Shown here piece by piece: positions 10,394 to 21,894 of a DNA stretch of 64,000 nt. Position 1 is the stretch's first letter. Each line of letters begins with the position of its first letter. The translations under genes and the position numbers were made by a program. A model generated the notes under the pieces. That model was not told where the DNA came from. It ran no database searches and saw only the letters and a program-made list of their open reading frames with translations. This DNA is from Siphonodentalium dalli (lineage: Eukaryota > Mollusca > Scaphopoda > Gadilida > Siphonodentaliidae): assembly GCA_032622095.1 (NCBI GenBank), contig CP136061.1:58667301-58731300 (forward strand), read 5' to 3'.

Positions 10394-10500
10394 AAGTATC
10401 ACTCTGGCCAGGAAAATTATGTATTGGTACAAAGGCTCTCAGAATATGGTCAAGAGAATGGGAAGTCAAATTCACATTTAATAGCTAATTATGCTATTAA

Positions 10501-10970
10501 AGGTACTCAACCCGATAAAACTCCTCTCAATTACTATTTCAATGGCTTCGGGGGTCAAAAATATTTGATTCGAGTCGAGGAAGTCACCCATCAAAGCTCA
10601 GATTTGTTAGATGTCGATTTTAGAAATCTATTATTTTTCATTATCGGGAATACTATCTGGCCCAGAACTCAGTCAAAATTGAGTTAAAATTTCCACTTGA
10701 TTTTAGAGTTATCCATCCTTGTCTGTTTGAATAGATTTTGAGTACACATCCAGAGCAGATTACGGCAGTTATTAGTACTTATCTCGAGAATAATAACAAA
10801 TTTCAAAAATCAATATCAAATAACTCTGAGCTTTGTTTGATAGGTTCCTCGACTCGAATCAAATATTTTTTACCCTCAAAGCCAAAGCAATAGTAATATA
10901 GGACCCTCTGATCGGATTGTTGTTGTTGGAATCTGTTGAGATGGGGACCCTCTTTACGGGTCGAGTACCT
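10501..10970. mobile_element. TTAA-flanked AGGTACTC MITE behind the zinc-finger exon
   Basis: Termini AGGTACTCAACCCG and CGGGTCGAGTACCT are flanked by exact TTAA (10,497-10,500 and 10,971-10,974). It is 470 bp, the same length class as the copy at 5,328. It probably lies in the 3' untranslated region or just downstream of the gene ending at 10,393. Confidence 0.87.
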
Positions 10971-11050
10971 TTAAGCGTAATGCCATTACACTTAAGCGTA
11001 ATTGCCTCACTTACAACTCCATTACGCTTAAGCCTAATGCCATACTGGTT
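10971..11050. repeat. Short inverted TTAAGCGTAAT repeats
   Basis: TTAAGCGTAAT or its complement occurs three to four times within 75 bp (from 10,971, near 10,994 and 11,023), partly palindromic. Possibly the end of a decayed element. Confidence 0.5.
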
Positions 11051-11264
11051 AATATATTGGAATTGGCTAACCTTCTGATTGTTGTGAAAATTGCAACCAG
11101 AGACCATGGGATGAAAATCCAGAGCTGTCAACGCTCTGCAACATTTGTGGAACAAAATAATTTTGATTAGAATGAAGAGAAAGTGGCACATGAAGTCAAA
11201 TTAGTTTCCTGTTAAGAAACTGGCTATGTAAATATGGCAAGCAGTTTTCACATTTTCGATTTAT

Positions 11265-11440
11265 TTACAGTGCAATTTAATTGCACTTAAGTGCAAATCA
11301 AGTCACTATAATTGTACTTAAGTGCAAATCATTTGGACTTGAGTGCAAATAATTACACTTAAGTACCACTATTTGCACTTAAGTGCAAATATTTAGACTG
11401 CAGTGCACTTAAGTACACTTAAGTACAAATGAAATAGTGC
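11265..11440. repeat. Cluster of palindromic GCACTTAAGTGC sites
   Basis: CACTTAAGTG or one-base variants occur about seven times in 170 bp, often followed by CAAAT. The core (T(T/C)AAGTG) equals the established NK-2 class homeodomain binding consensus, but the array could also be a simple degenerate satellite. Function is not shown by sequence. Confidence 0.6.
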
Positions 11441-11583
11441 AATTCATCTGGTTTAAAACGATAGTCCCCTTCTTTATAATGGTATATTCCTGCAAGTCAT
11501 GAGTGACAGTCAATCTCCATTATTGAATTTGCATCCCTTTTGAAATAGTTGCGTGGGTATAAAATAATAAATATGAACTGAAG

Positions 11584-12000
11584 ACCCCTGTCCGGAAAGG
11601 CTTCTATCAATTACTATTGATTTTATTTCGAATATTTTATTGGGCCAGTTTCTTTGTCTATTTTTAGAACAGACCATTCGGGTGATACCATATATTTAGA
11701 ACAGACCATTCGGGTGATACCATATAGCGATAGAGAGCATTAGCCTGTTCCTATGGCTACGCACCGAACGTCAAATGTCCCAGATTGATTGATTGTATTG
11801 TTTTATTCCATAGTTATAAGCGATAATGAGTATAATTAATGTTTATTTGTGACAAAATTACACCATAAATTTTCTAGTCTCTGTTAACAGTAACCACTAT
11901 TGTTCGTTAGCTAAATAACCAACCACACCTTTTTAGACCAGAAAATATTTAAAATAAAATTAATATTAATCGATAGAAGCATTTCCGAACAGGAGTGTTC
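11584..12000. mobile_element. Probable MITE with CCTGTCCGGAAAGGCTTCT ends
   Basis: The left end 'CCCCTGTCCGGAAAGGCTTC' is repeated inverted at about 11,965-11,998 ('GAAGCATTTCCGAACAGGAG'), both followed inward by TATC and AT-rich sequence. A 34-bp direct duplication ('CAGACCATTCGGGTGATACC') is inside at 11,662-11,727. I could not fix a target duplication. Confidence 0.55.
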
Positions 12001-12476
12001 GATTCAGATCTAATATTTTATACCCCGGCAACTATATAATACATGTTTACAAAGAGATAATCCACCTTTAATGATGAGCATCCACCCACAGTGCTTAAAT
12101 AATAGAATCACATGTGGGTATTTTAGTAAGCTTTTTGAAAAACACAAACAATGGTGGCCTATTCATTTGAACTTGGCAGTGTATGATTAATTATTTGTTA
12201 GCTGGGATGGAATAGTTATTAAACTATGGCATCACCAGATTCTTTTACATATTGGTCATTTCTAACAGTCACATGCTTTAGTAACAAACTTCTTTGTGTA
12301 AATATGTTTATCCAGATGGAAATTAACCCTTCCTCCACACTCATTTGCTATCTGATTTAATAAATAAAATCCAATTGTGTTTATAATTCATGTCATAGTT
12401 TATGGTCACATCTGACTGACCTCTATGGCTGTTATCATTTGGTTTATCACTGTTTTAGAAATTATTAGCCCTGTGC

Positions 12477-13289
12477 TAGACCCCGAAGCCACGACAAATA
12501 GTTTTCATGGCTGGCTCAACCGATGTTCGTGGCTGGTTAGCTAGCTAAGCCGGCTCAGTCACGACGTTCGTGGCTGACGAAATATGGCGGCTCAGCCGGC
12601 TGAGATGTTTTCATTCAGCGTATTTTCGTTTCCGAAATGTTCCTAATCCCCTGTTACCGGTTATAGACGCCATTTTTTAGCGTTTGTGGCGAACCCGTAG
12701 AATTCCAGACCACACGTAATATTTTGATGTTGGGCTTTTCCGCTAATCGGTATAAGTAGTTACATTGGGACTTCTGTCGACTTCAGACTGCTATCATCAC
12801 TGCCATCTTGCGATATATGCATGCATCATTGAATGATGAACCCGATAGTAATGATATATAATATTTCAAACTATTTTCTATTCTTATGTGTATATATTGA
12901 CAAATGCCAGTGATGTCTGAGATTGGGTGTTGTCGATATAAACAATTTATATTTTAACCCTTTCAATACCGAATGGATACGCCCATTCAGTTATATGAAA
13001 GCATGCATTGGGATAGTCTATTCCACATTAAGGGGCCAGGTGTTCTGATAATATAACAACCATGCCGTGTCCATGCGAGTATGCCAATATTAGGCAATGC
13101 GGTTTAGTTCTTTGCGATTCACAGTACAGTTGTGCTTGACATAGAAGCCCATGCACACGGCTCAGCCATTTTACAATTCCGGCGGCGAAGATTTTTAAAT
13201 GTGGCTGGCGTTAGAAATAATATGGCTGGCGGCGGCTTGTGGCCAATATGGCTGGCGGCGGCGGCGTACGATGGCGGCTTCGGGCTCTA
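12477..13289. mobile_element. Non-autonomous hAT-like element, 813 bp
   Basis: Termini TAGACCCCGAAGCC and GGCTTCGGGCTCTA are inverted repeats, flanked by an exact 8-bp duplication CCCTGTGC (12,469-12,476 and 13,290-13,297). Both subterminal zones are dense in 'GGCTGGC/GGCTCAGCC' words, which may be transposase binding repeats. The interior is AT-rich and non-coding. Confidence 0.85.
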
Positions 13290-13297
13290 CCCTGTGC

Positions 13298-14039
13298 TCT
13301 CATGATAACTCAAATAATTTTCATCCAATTATTTTCATAATTGTCAACTATAGTTTTCAAGACATGCACTTCACCTGTATATATGTTGATTTCAATTGGT
13401 TGATCAGTAACCATGCTTGATGGTCAGAATCCTTTAATCAATCCTGGTCTATTATGCAAAAATTTAAATGCAACATGGCCCGTGGCGGCGGCCTTGTTTT
13501 TTAATGTAAAGAGTTTAAACCACTGCATTTATATGAGAATAGATTCTGTAGCATAAAGATAAATACAGATAGAAGATGGCTGCTGGTGGTCATGATTTTT
13601 ATGAACATCCATATTTTCCATTCACACATGAATTTTCCAAGGCTTCATAACTCAACCCACCTATCCACAGCTATAAATTTAGAGAGGTTTTCGTTGAAGA
13701 TATGACAGCCAAAAATATAATGCATTGGCAGAGAAATGCTCTGGATTGCTTGGAAAAATTTCCATGCAAAACCATATATGTGTATATATTCCATAAAATT
13801 ATCAATAAATCCATAAATATTGAGATTTTTTGGGGATAATAAAATTAAGTCTCCCTCACTCATGTCTTCCTTATGATTGACTGAGAAGCTGTCCATATAG
13901 GTATACATTTACAGTAATGCCCTAAGGCCAATATAAAAATATTGCTTGATATGCATCCCCTCCCGACCCTATTTTTTAGTCCCCTCCTCAATTTTTTTTA
14001 ATTGAATATCTTTTATGCAAATTGTTTTCTCATGCCTTA
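13298..14039. other. No gene recognised
   Basis: AT-rich sequence with a short eroded 'AAGATGGCTGCTGGTGG' word near 13,573 from the array-element family and an isolated 'ACAGTAATGCCCTAA' MITE end at 13,912. Open frames are short and lack recognisable motifs. Confidence 0.5.
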
Positions 14040-14300
14040 ATTCTTTCATGATGGGAGCTGTGCTGGAGCAGCATTAAAGACCCTGTGCCAGTGCATTCTC
14101 TTATATATGCGAGTCTCCCAAAGGGAGCCTCGCATATATAAGAGAATGCACTGGCTTACAAGATCAAGGTAAATATTGTTAGGCCAATGCATTCTCTCAT
14201 ATATGGGAGGTGCCCCATGGGCGACTCGGATATATAAGAGAATGCATGGCACAGGGTTTTCGAAAAAATCTGGAAGCTCCAGTTATGGAAGGGTCAATCA
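14040..14300. repeat. Double hairpin repeat, inverted partner of 1,100-1,315
   Basis: Two stem-loops are built on 'GCATTCTCTTATATATGCGAG' type arms, with loops 'TCTCCCAAAGGGAGC' and 'GGTGCCCCATGGGCGAC'. The spacer 'ACCTTG...AATATTG' and the flanking 'GGAGCTCCAG' type words match the copy near 1.1 kb in the reverse direction. Confidence 0.72.
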
Positions 14301-14521
14301 TCAAATTACATTTCAATGATCCATTAATCAGTCTATTTTGGTCAAATATGGACAATCTAAATCATCTTGTAATATATAAGATAGGATACTGCTTCAATAT
14401 CTAGAACTCTCCATGTCCATTTATGTTAGGAAGAATAAAATATAAAAAATAAAATTCGCCCTCCCGCCCCAGTTTTCTGAAAAAGTTGGATGTAAATCCA
14501 GGTAAATCTAGCAATTTATTT

Positions 14522-14720
14522 TTAATCGACTCAGTAACCACAGCAGAATTGTGGGTAACTTTTCAGGTTTTAGTCGGAAATATGGCTTGTTGCCATTCAT
14601 CAGAAAGCTCTCGGGGAGAGTTTTCCGATGAATGGCAACAAGCCATATTTCCGTCTAAATCCTGAAAAGTTACCCATAATTCTGCTGTGGTTATGGAGTC
14701 GATTAATTAGGGCATTACAG
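14522..14720. mobile_element. CAGTAATG mariner-like MITE, left end eroded
   Basis: A hairpin of the family with 'AACCACAGCAGAATT' arms and a central 'CTCTCGGGGAGAG' palindrome. The right terminus GGGCATTACAG precedes TA; the left terminus has lost the CAGTAATGCCC word and starts at 'TTAATCGACTC'. Confidence 0.8.
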
Positions 14721-14824
14721 TATTTAATGGCCTTAGACAGAAATGTGCCACTTCTCACTAATTTTGTCCCAAGGAGTGACCTCTCTCATATACCATTATG
14801 AATATAGCCCAGGAGAATATTTAA

Positions 14825-15210
14825 CCCTTTCAGTGCCAGGTCCGATTTTTGTATAAACCCATATACCCTGTGCCAATGCATTCTCTTATATATGCGAGTC
14901 GACCATAGGTCGCCTCGCATATATAAGAGAATGCATTGGCCTAACAAATTTTCATCATTTGTTATTATTTTTTACAATTTTAATAATTTTTTCTTATATT
15001 CTTTAACAGACTTATTTTGAATGTTTAGTGCCAGGGAATCTTACGTTTTTCATGGGCATCAAAATTATTACTATGAATACTTGGTGATAGTTTTGAGTTA
15101 TAACATGCCCCTAAGGTTTTATCCAGTTTGTTTTTAAATTCACTATAGCATGCTTAAGCATTCACAAAAAAAATTCAACCCAAAAAACAAAAAAAAACAA
15201 AAAAAATCAT
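14825..15210 (+). mobile_element. TTAA-type repeat, left two thirds; sister of 45,224-45,668
   Basis: From TTAA at 14,821 and CCCTTTCAGTGCCAGG onward the sequence is nearly identical to 45,224-45,590, through the hairpin of TATATATGCGAG arms and 'CATGGGCATCAAAATTATTA'. The right end, which in the sister copy carries the matching inverted terminus, is replaced here by unrelated A-rich sequence. Confidence 0.78.
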
Positions 15211-15316
15211 ATAGCCCAGCAGCATATTTAAAGTATATATACTGATTTGAATTGTGTACTTAATCATTAAAATGGTTTTATAAATGGGCTCTTGTATTGC
15301 ATAATACTTAAAGGCC

Positions 15317-15571
15317 CAAGCCTTGAAATAGCGTGTCTGTCATTTGCAGAATGAGGTCCCCAGAGGGTGAATTTAGTGATGCTACCCCGCATAGCGGGTT
15401 AGCATCACCAAATTCACCCTCTGGGAACCTCATTCTGCTGATGTGTAAGCAGAATGAGGTCCCCAGAGGGTGAATTTGGTGATGCTAGCCCGCTATGCGG
15501 GGGTAGCATCACTAAATTCACCCTCTAGGGACCTCATTCTGCAAATGACAGACACCCTATTTCAAGGCTTG
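15317..15571. mobile_element. hAT-like MITE, 255 bp, second copy
   Basis: Inverted ends start CAAGCCTTGAAATAG and the flanking 8-bp duplication is TAAAGGCC (15,309-15,316 and 15,572-15,579). The interior is two adjacent palindromes of 'GCAGAATGAGGTCCCC' around 'TAGCCCGCTATGCGGG'. The insertion site is the 'AGGCCCACTTAATTT' terminus of another repeat also seen at 1,681. Confidence 0.9.
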
Positions 15572-15579
15572 TAAAGGCC

Positions 15580-16331
15580 CACTTAATTTCAAGTCACCAA
15601 TTATTATTTTGTTTATTTCGGCCAATTTGGCCGGTTACTTCATGTGACTTTTTCATCTGACGTGTGTGTCGGATAATTGATCTGGAGGATTTATGTAAAT
15701 GTTAGCCCAAACTACATTTCCAAGTAACGATGGTTTTGTTGTTTATTTTGAGGAATAATACCGCGTCAGATGAATTCAGCCCAAATATGTTAACAGTTGT
15801 CGTGTCAAACATTCGGCAGTAGGTTAGCGTTATTTAGTATTTGTGGATGTCCTTTAACATGGGGAAAATAGACTAACTGCGCTTGAACGAGCATGTGAAT
15901 TTGTCGTTTTTAATGTACAGCAACTTGATAATCAATAACAGAGGCATTCTCTGTCAAATAAGGTCGCTCTATTTACGGTATTAATTGCGGAACTTTCTAA
16001 AGTAAACTACGCGTAAACGGATACATACGGTAAATTCTAGAATGTGCCGGAATCGGCCTAATCGCCCCAGGGCCAACTCGCCCAGTCGACGTGTGTCAAT
16101 TCGGTACCTACTATAACATGTACCCGAGTCCGATACGGAATAAAAGATGTATACGGGTGTTATATAGCGTTTGGTCCGTTGTTTCTCAATGAATATTATT
16201 GAAATTTGGTGTATATGTCCGGGCTGGGACATGAAATACAACAACGTTTGAATTGTTTTTAAATTTACAAATTTGTTGATTTTATTCAATTTGTTTTCGT
16301 TCTGAAAACACACTATAAAGTGTATATAATA
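15580..16331. other. No gene recognised
   Basis: Less repeated sequence with higher CpG content around 16,000-16,150. A 124-codon open frame on the minus strand (15,981-16,355) shows no motif, no compositional sign of coding and no splice context I can defend, so it is not called. Confidence 0.5.
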
Positions 16332-16634
16332 TAATAACGAACACGAGACATACATAATTTATAAACTGTTAACAAAAGATATCAAATTCAATACATGACA
16401 AAGATGACTCAGTGGAGTTTATAAAGCGAACATAAAAACATTGAGGTAAGAATCTTTTTAAGGAATGCAACTTTATTTAATGATAATAAACACATAAATT
16501 AAAATAACAAACATGAGACATACATGATTTATAAACTGTTAACAAAAGATATCAAACTCAATACATGACAAAGATGACTCAGTGAAGTTTATAAAGTGAA
16601 CATAAAAATATTAAGGTAAGAATCTTTTTAAGCA
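16332..16634 (+). repeat. 170-bp direct duplication
   Basis: 16,332-16,466 and 16,502-16,634 share 'AAACTGTTAACAAAAGATA', 'ATGACAAAGATGACTCAGTG' and 'GGTAAGAATCTTTTTAA' with few substitutions. Two copies; non-coding. Confidence 0.88.
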
Positions 16635-16639
16635 TTACT

Positions 16640-18083
16640 AAACCGTTTAGCACAGACCACAGTCCACTTCACTCATCCGATCATCACCAAACTTCATATT
16701 TATCTTGATATTGATCTATCAGATGAGAGCTATCAAATATTTGTTTAATTTCATAGGAAAAAATGGTCGCCAGCGGCCATATTGCATTTACGTTATATTT
16801 TATCGCGTCATGTCGATATCTAGTATTACTTAGAAATTTCACCTTTCCAGATTCATAATTGCTCCATTGACTGTAACAGATGAAATTATTCCCCTCTTCG
16901 GATAGAGTGTCACTGAAACTTTATTTTGTCAGACTGTCTGTAAAATCACTGATTATATATGGCAATAATCTGTAATAAGATGTAGCACTATTTTATTTTA
17001 TATTTACATGCAGTGCTGTTTTTATACATCAATTCTAATCCCCCTAGATCATCATGTGATCGATCATACATCGCGCGAGGACCTGGTTGAATTAAGGGGG
17101 TTTTATGGATCACTTCTGTCCTCAAGCTAGATTATACTTATGACATTTAATGGCATGTTTCTAACGTGGAGGGTTAGATATGCTTGAGAAACCACCACTC
17201 TTTAATTCACACCAAGTTCTCAGCTGTCATGTTCGGATATTAGAACCCATAGCCATGATATATGGTTTATTTTGTGTATACTAGTAATATAGTTATTTTC
17301 AGTACCTTTATATACCATTACTGTGTATAACAATGCATATAAATTAATCCATGTATACATGTATATTGATTCAACGGATTCAGTGGTTTTGTCCATCAGT
17401 CTATCAAATTTGCGGGGAAAACATGGCCACAAGCAGTACACCCTGCTAAATTTCGAATTTGAATCAATTGGCGCACCCTGCAGCCAGCTTTTATTGGAGA
17501 ACTTTTTCTTATGTGGATATTTTGGGTCACCGCTAGATGTGAGCCATATTTTGTTCTCAAACTGTCCTTGTGAAGACATCACTGCCAGCGGTGATCTTCA
17601 ATTTTACTATTTTTATGGCTAAATAATTTGGTTGATCCTACAGGCGAGACCCCTTGTCCGATCGTCATCAGATTCCACAATTATCTTCTGGATAACCAGG
17701 GTGAGAGTAATCTAATTTTCCCGAATTTCGTTAAAAAACATTACCACAGGCAGCAATTTGGTATCTTACTCTTTGATCCTCTTTTGCATGACTGAATTGT
17801 TTAGCAACTGTACAGACATATCCCTCATCTGGTTTTTATATACATGTATATCTCTTCATGCGGATAGCCAGTATTACGTAGGTACTTCAACTTTCTGCAT
17901 TCCTGTCATCATTTGAAATATAAAAATTTACCTGATACATGCACCCTTCAAAATTTGTTTCGTCGTATCTATTTTAATGACCCGTATGGTAATATTGATA
18001 CAGATATATTTGTCAAACATTTCTTTGTACAATATACAGGTATTTAGTTTGTAACTAAATCTAGAAATATATAATAGTAGCTC
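16640..18083. repeat. Old fragments of the AAGATGGCTGC element family; no gene
   Basis: Eroded phrases such as 'TCATCCGATCATCACCAAACT' (16,672), 'GGTCGCCAGCGGCCATAT' (16,767) and 'TCACTGCCAGCGGTGATCTT' (17,579) show decayed copies in reverse orientation. Between them the sequence is AT-rich with nothing supportable. Confidence 0.55.
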
Positions 18084-18084
18084 G

Positions 18085-18560
18085 TGGACCCCACTTTGTC
18101 CGGGATGTTCCCCTCTGATTTTCGGAGAAATGCGCGATTTAACCTTGAATTGACTATTTTAAAGGTATGTCGGGGTCACGATTTGACCCGTCCAAAACAC
18201 TCCCCGGACAAAAGTCACGACAAAAGTACCCGTCGAAATCCGCCCGGCTTTATACCCGATTTGACCTTGAATTGACAATTTTGAATGTCAAGATCAGGTC
18301 AGGGTCATGATTTGACCCACCCGAAACACTCCTGGGACAAAAGTAACAGTAGGTATCAAATTTCGTTGAAATACTTCCGTTTTACCAGATTTGACCTTGA
18401 ATTGATCTTTTTGAATGTCAAAGTCAGGTCGGGATCCAGATTTGACCCGTCCAAAATACTCCCTGGAAATAATTTCCCCTAGGTATCAAATTTCGTCAAA
18501 TCTGTCCGGCAGTTTTCCCGACCATAGCTAACAGACAAACAGACAGACAAATGTCCAAAA
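18085..18560 (+). repeat. Tandem repeat of about 125 bp, three to four copies
   Basis: 'GATTTGACCTTGAATTGA' recurs near 18,138, 18,259 and 18,389, followed each time by 'GTC(A)GG(G)TC' and 'GATTTGACCCGTCC'. The array ends in an ACAGACAAACAGACAGAC tract, as many repeats of this window do. Confidence 0.85.
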
Positions 18561-19229
18561 TATATATTAAACTAGCTGATGTACTCGACTTCGTTCGGGC
18601 TAGTTAGGGATTTTTTTTGTGATCGCCTCCATCTGGACAGTACCCAGTATATACAGCGTCTGGCCAAACTATTGTTCAATTGGTCCAGAAACATGCCTAT
18701 ATCAGCACGTTCGAGAACATGGTCCCACGTGAAATTGGACCCGTCCATATTGCTCCCGGGATCGAAGTAGTCCTACACACAAATTTTTAGTCGGATCGGT
18801 CAAGGTCCAGAAACATGCCTATGAGCGAGGTCAAGTTGACACGTTAAATACCAAATTCGAGCAGTGTTAGAGTCTATAATACATACGCACATGCATTCAC
18901 GCATACACACATACATACATACATACATACAGACAGGTGTTTCAAAATGTATAATCGATAGCTACAACAATTCTATGGTAGATAGTTCACGGCCGACCTG
19001 ATGCATGCATCTTAGTTTTCTTGTAACGCCTTGATATAACAATATGATTAAAATACTAAATACTATGATTCTCACTCATTCAACAAATGATTTGTCTGCG
19101 AGATGAGCATTACTAATATGCAGGGATGTGACACCATGTTTCATTACAAGCAAATGCAGGGACAAAGCGACAAGGACGACACAACATGCCATAGATATAA
19201 ACGATAATAATTAAATCAAATAGTTGTAA
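18561..19229. other. No gene; contains a CATA microsatellite
   Basis: A short second repeat ('GGTCCAGAAACATGCCTAT' at about 18,681 and 18,805) is followed by a (CATA)n run at about 18,893-18,930. The remainder to 19,229 has no recognisable feature. Confidence 0.6.
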
Positions 19230-19720
19230 TACCGAGTACCCCATGCCAAAACTTTAGATGGGTGGTATTGGGATGAGTCGCATTTCGCTTTGTTGGCGAA
19301 ATCCTGAATTTACTGTCCTGAACAGTGGGACATATAGTAGCCACCCACTTGAAATAGTTGCAAAGCCAGGGCCATAACTCTATTCCTCCATAGTAATTCT
19401 TACAACGACTTCTTGTTCAGAACCATTGGGCCGATTTAGCTAATATTTGGTATGGAGGGTCCTTGGGTGACAGGTGTTCAGATTTGTTCAAATGAGGTCA
19501 CCCAGTCAATTAGTTGAGAAACCAGGGCCATAACTCATAGTAATTCTTACAATGACTTCTTCTAAAAAAAAATTGGCCGATTTAGCTTATATTTGGTACA
19601 GAGAGACCTTGGGTGACTGGGGTTCAGATTTGTTCAAATGGGCTCACTGGGTCAAATAGGGGCAGAGCCAGGGACATAACTTTAAAACAAAAAAAAATAT
19701 TTTTGCATTTTGACCTTTAA
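19230..19720 (+). repeat. Tandem-core repeat of the AGCCAGGGCCATAACTC family
   Basis: Three diverged units of about 150 bp carry 'GCCAGGGCCATAACTC', 'GTAATTCTTACAA(C/T)GACTTCTT', 'GGCCGATTTAGCT(A/T)ATATT' and 'CAGATTTGTTCAAATG'. The same family makes up 21.9-22.9 kb. Confidence 0.8.
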
Positions 19721-20200
19721 TTTTTGTTTAGGACACATCACAGCCTCATATTTCTTACCTAGATTTTTCTTAGCATGTTCTTCATCTGTATGGATTTTGG
19801 TATTGTTTATTTAACCCCTTCCACTCTTGTTTTGATATAGAATTCATCCAAGACAGGATTACTCAAACATTTTTCATCTGATCAACACCAAATTTGGTAT
19901 ATGAATTTTTGACACTTATATACAGATCAAGTTAAAATATGGGTTTGATCCGATATATTTTAACAGAGTTATGCCCCTTGTAATTCACACCTCTTTGCTA
20001 TGCACTATTAATTTTTAAGAGAACACTGAAGCCTGTATTATTGAAAAAGCAAATTTATCATAGTGTGGTCACTTGATACTCTTGCTGAAGACTGCTTGCT
20101 TCAGACCAGTTTACCATCTGTCATTACAAGACATGACATTAGCTAAACAACTATTCTACCAGAGTCTACAATAATAAATAGGAATAGTCCATTGTTCATT
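19721..20200. other. No gene; one eroded GAGTTATG repeat unit
   Basis: 19,880-19,990 contains 'ATCAACACCAAATTTGGTAT', 'AATATGGGTTTGATCCG' and 'GAGTTATGCCCC', a single unit of the family expanded at 28 kb. Nothing else is recognised. Confidence 0.55.
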
Positions 20201-20204
20201 TCTC

Positions 20205-21815
20205 CAAGCCTGGACATAGTGTGTCTGACATTTGCAGAATGAAGTCCCCAGATGGTGAATTTAGTGTTGCTACCCCATACAGCAGGCTAGCATCACCAAA
20301 TACACCCTCAATTACCTTATTCTGCTTAGGCCTCATCTTCTGCGACAATTTTTTTTTTAAACATGTTTTAAAATTTGAAAAAAGTGACACCATTATAACA
20401 TCTGCAGAGTTATGAAACTTTACTCTTTAATGAAATTATGGAAACATTCCACCCTCCCCCACCCACATGGCCCAGACCCAACCCTGCCATCAACCAACAT
20501 CCCTTCCAAGCCATATCACCTCTCAATTTAATACCTCTTCTCACCACAGAGGCATATATATCTGTAAAGGTACAGGTCATTAACTATATAAACTGGCCAG
20601 ATGACATGTATTATTCTAATCTAAACATATCTGTAGCAATTTAACAACAAACTGGTGCTTCCGTGGTTAGGTGATGACTGACATTCAATGATACTGTGAA
20701 TGGCTTTGATTTCTTCAAGTCTGGAAATAGTGTGTCTGACATTTACATAGTGAGGTCCCCAGATGGTGAATTTAGTGTTGCTACCCTATACAGCATGCTA
20801 GCATCACCAAATACACCCACCAGGGACCTAATTCTGCTTAGTCTTCATCTTCTGGGAAGTATCCTAAGTATCAAATTGACAGTTTGATTTAGTCACTTTT
20901 TCCACCTGTTCAGTTTCAATGTCCCCCTAATTTGCAGAAGATAAAATGCATAATTGAGGTGCTCAATGGGTGTGTATCACCAACTTCAACTGTAGGACGT
21001 CATTGATTTAGTCACTTTTTTCCACCTGTTCAGTTTCAATGTCCCCCTAATTTTCAGAAGATAAAATGCATAATTGAGGTGCTCAATGGGTGTGTATCAC
21101 CAACTTCAACTGTAGGACTTCAATCTGTTCCTTGGTTTTATTGGCCATTGAGGCCTAATCAGATTGAGGATGAATTTGGTGATGCTAGCCTGCCTTACAG
21201 AATATTGTCATTAAATCCACATTTTTGGGACCTAATTCTGCAAATGTCAGACATACTAAATTCAGGTTTGGCCATTTCATATTATTGTTTTAATCACCAC
21301 TTATCCAGATGAAATCATACGACTAATATTCAAAGAAAAATGGGGGGGGGGGGTATATATTGGATTAAATTTGTCTTTTATCTGGCATTTGCAGAATGAG
21401 GTCCCCAGAGGGAGAATTTAGTTATGCTACCCTGCACAGCAGTCTAGCATCACCAAATACACTAGCCATGGTCCTCATTCTGCTTAGGCCTCATCTTTTG
21501 GGAAGTATATAGGCACTTAAATTGACATTTTTACTTACTTTAGCCCTTCTGTTTAGTTTCTATATCCCCTAATTTGTGAATATAAAATGCATAATTCAGG
21601 TGCCCAATGGGTGCACATCACCAACTTTAACTGGAGAACTTCAATCTAATGCTATGTCTCCCATAGCAGTTGAGGCCTACACAGAATGAGGTCCCCAGAG
21701 GGTGAATTTGGTGATGCTAGCCCGCATTGCAGGATTGTGTCATTAAATTCACCCTTTGGGGACCTCATTCTGCAAATGTCAGACACTATGTTCAGGCTTG
21801 TCTGTTCGAATATTA
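20205..21815. mobile_element. Cluster of long-form GCAGAATGAGG elements
   Basis: The ends of the family occur at about 20,205-20,335, 20,715-20,840, 21,230-21,275, 21,380-21,485 and 21,685-21,805 in alternating orientation. Between them lies the spacer seen at 691-1,012. One spacer segment of about 119 bp is tandemly duplicated (20,886-21,004 and 21,005-21,123, 'AATGTCCCCCTAATTT'). This looks like several long-form copies partly fused by recombination. No transposase frame is present. Confidence 0.7.
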
Positions 21816-21894
21816 TGTTCTTAACCACCAGTATCCAGTTGAACTCATTATACCCTGATTTTGCAAAGAAAACTTGGGGGGGTATATTGGATTG

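Noticed and set aside
15981-16355. 124-codon minus-strand open frame
   Set aside because: No domain, no supporting splice sites, and it runs into a duplicated non-coding repeat at 16,332.
21079-21312. Open frames in the 20-22 kb repeat cluster as small proteins
   Set aside because: They follow the inverted-repeat ends of the GCAGAATGAGG family and have no independent coding signal.
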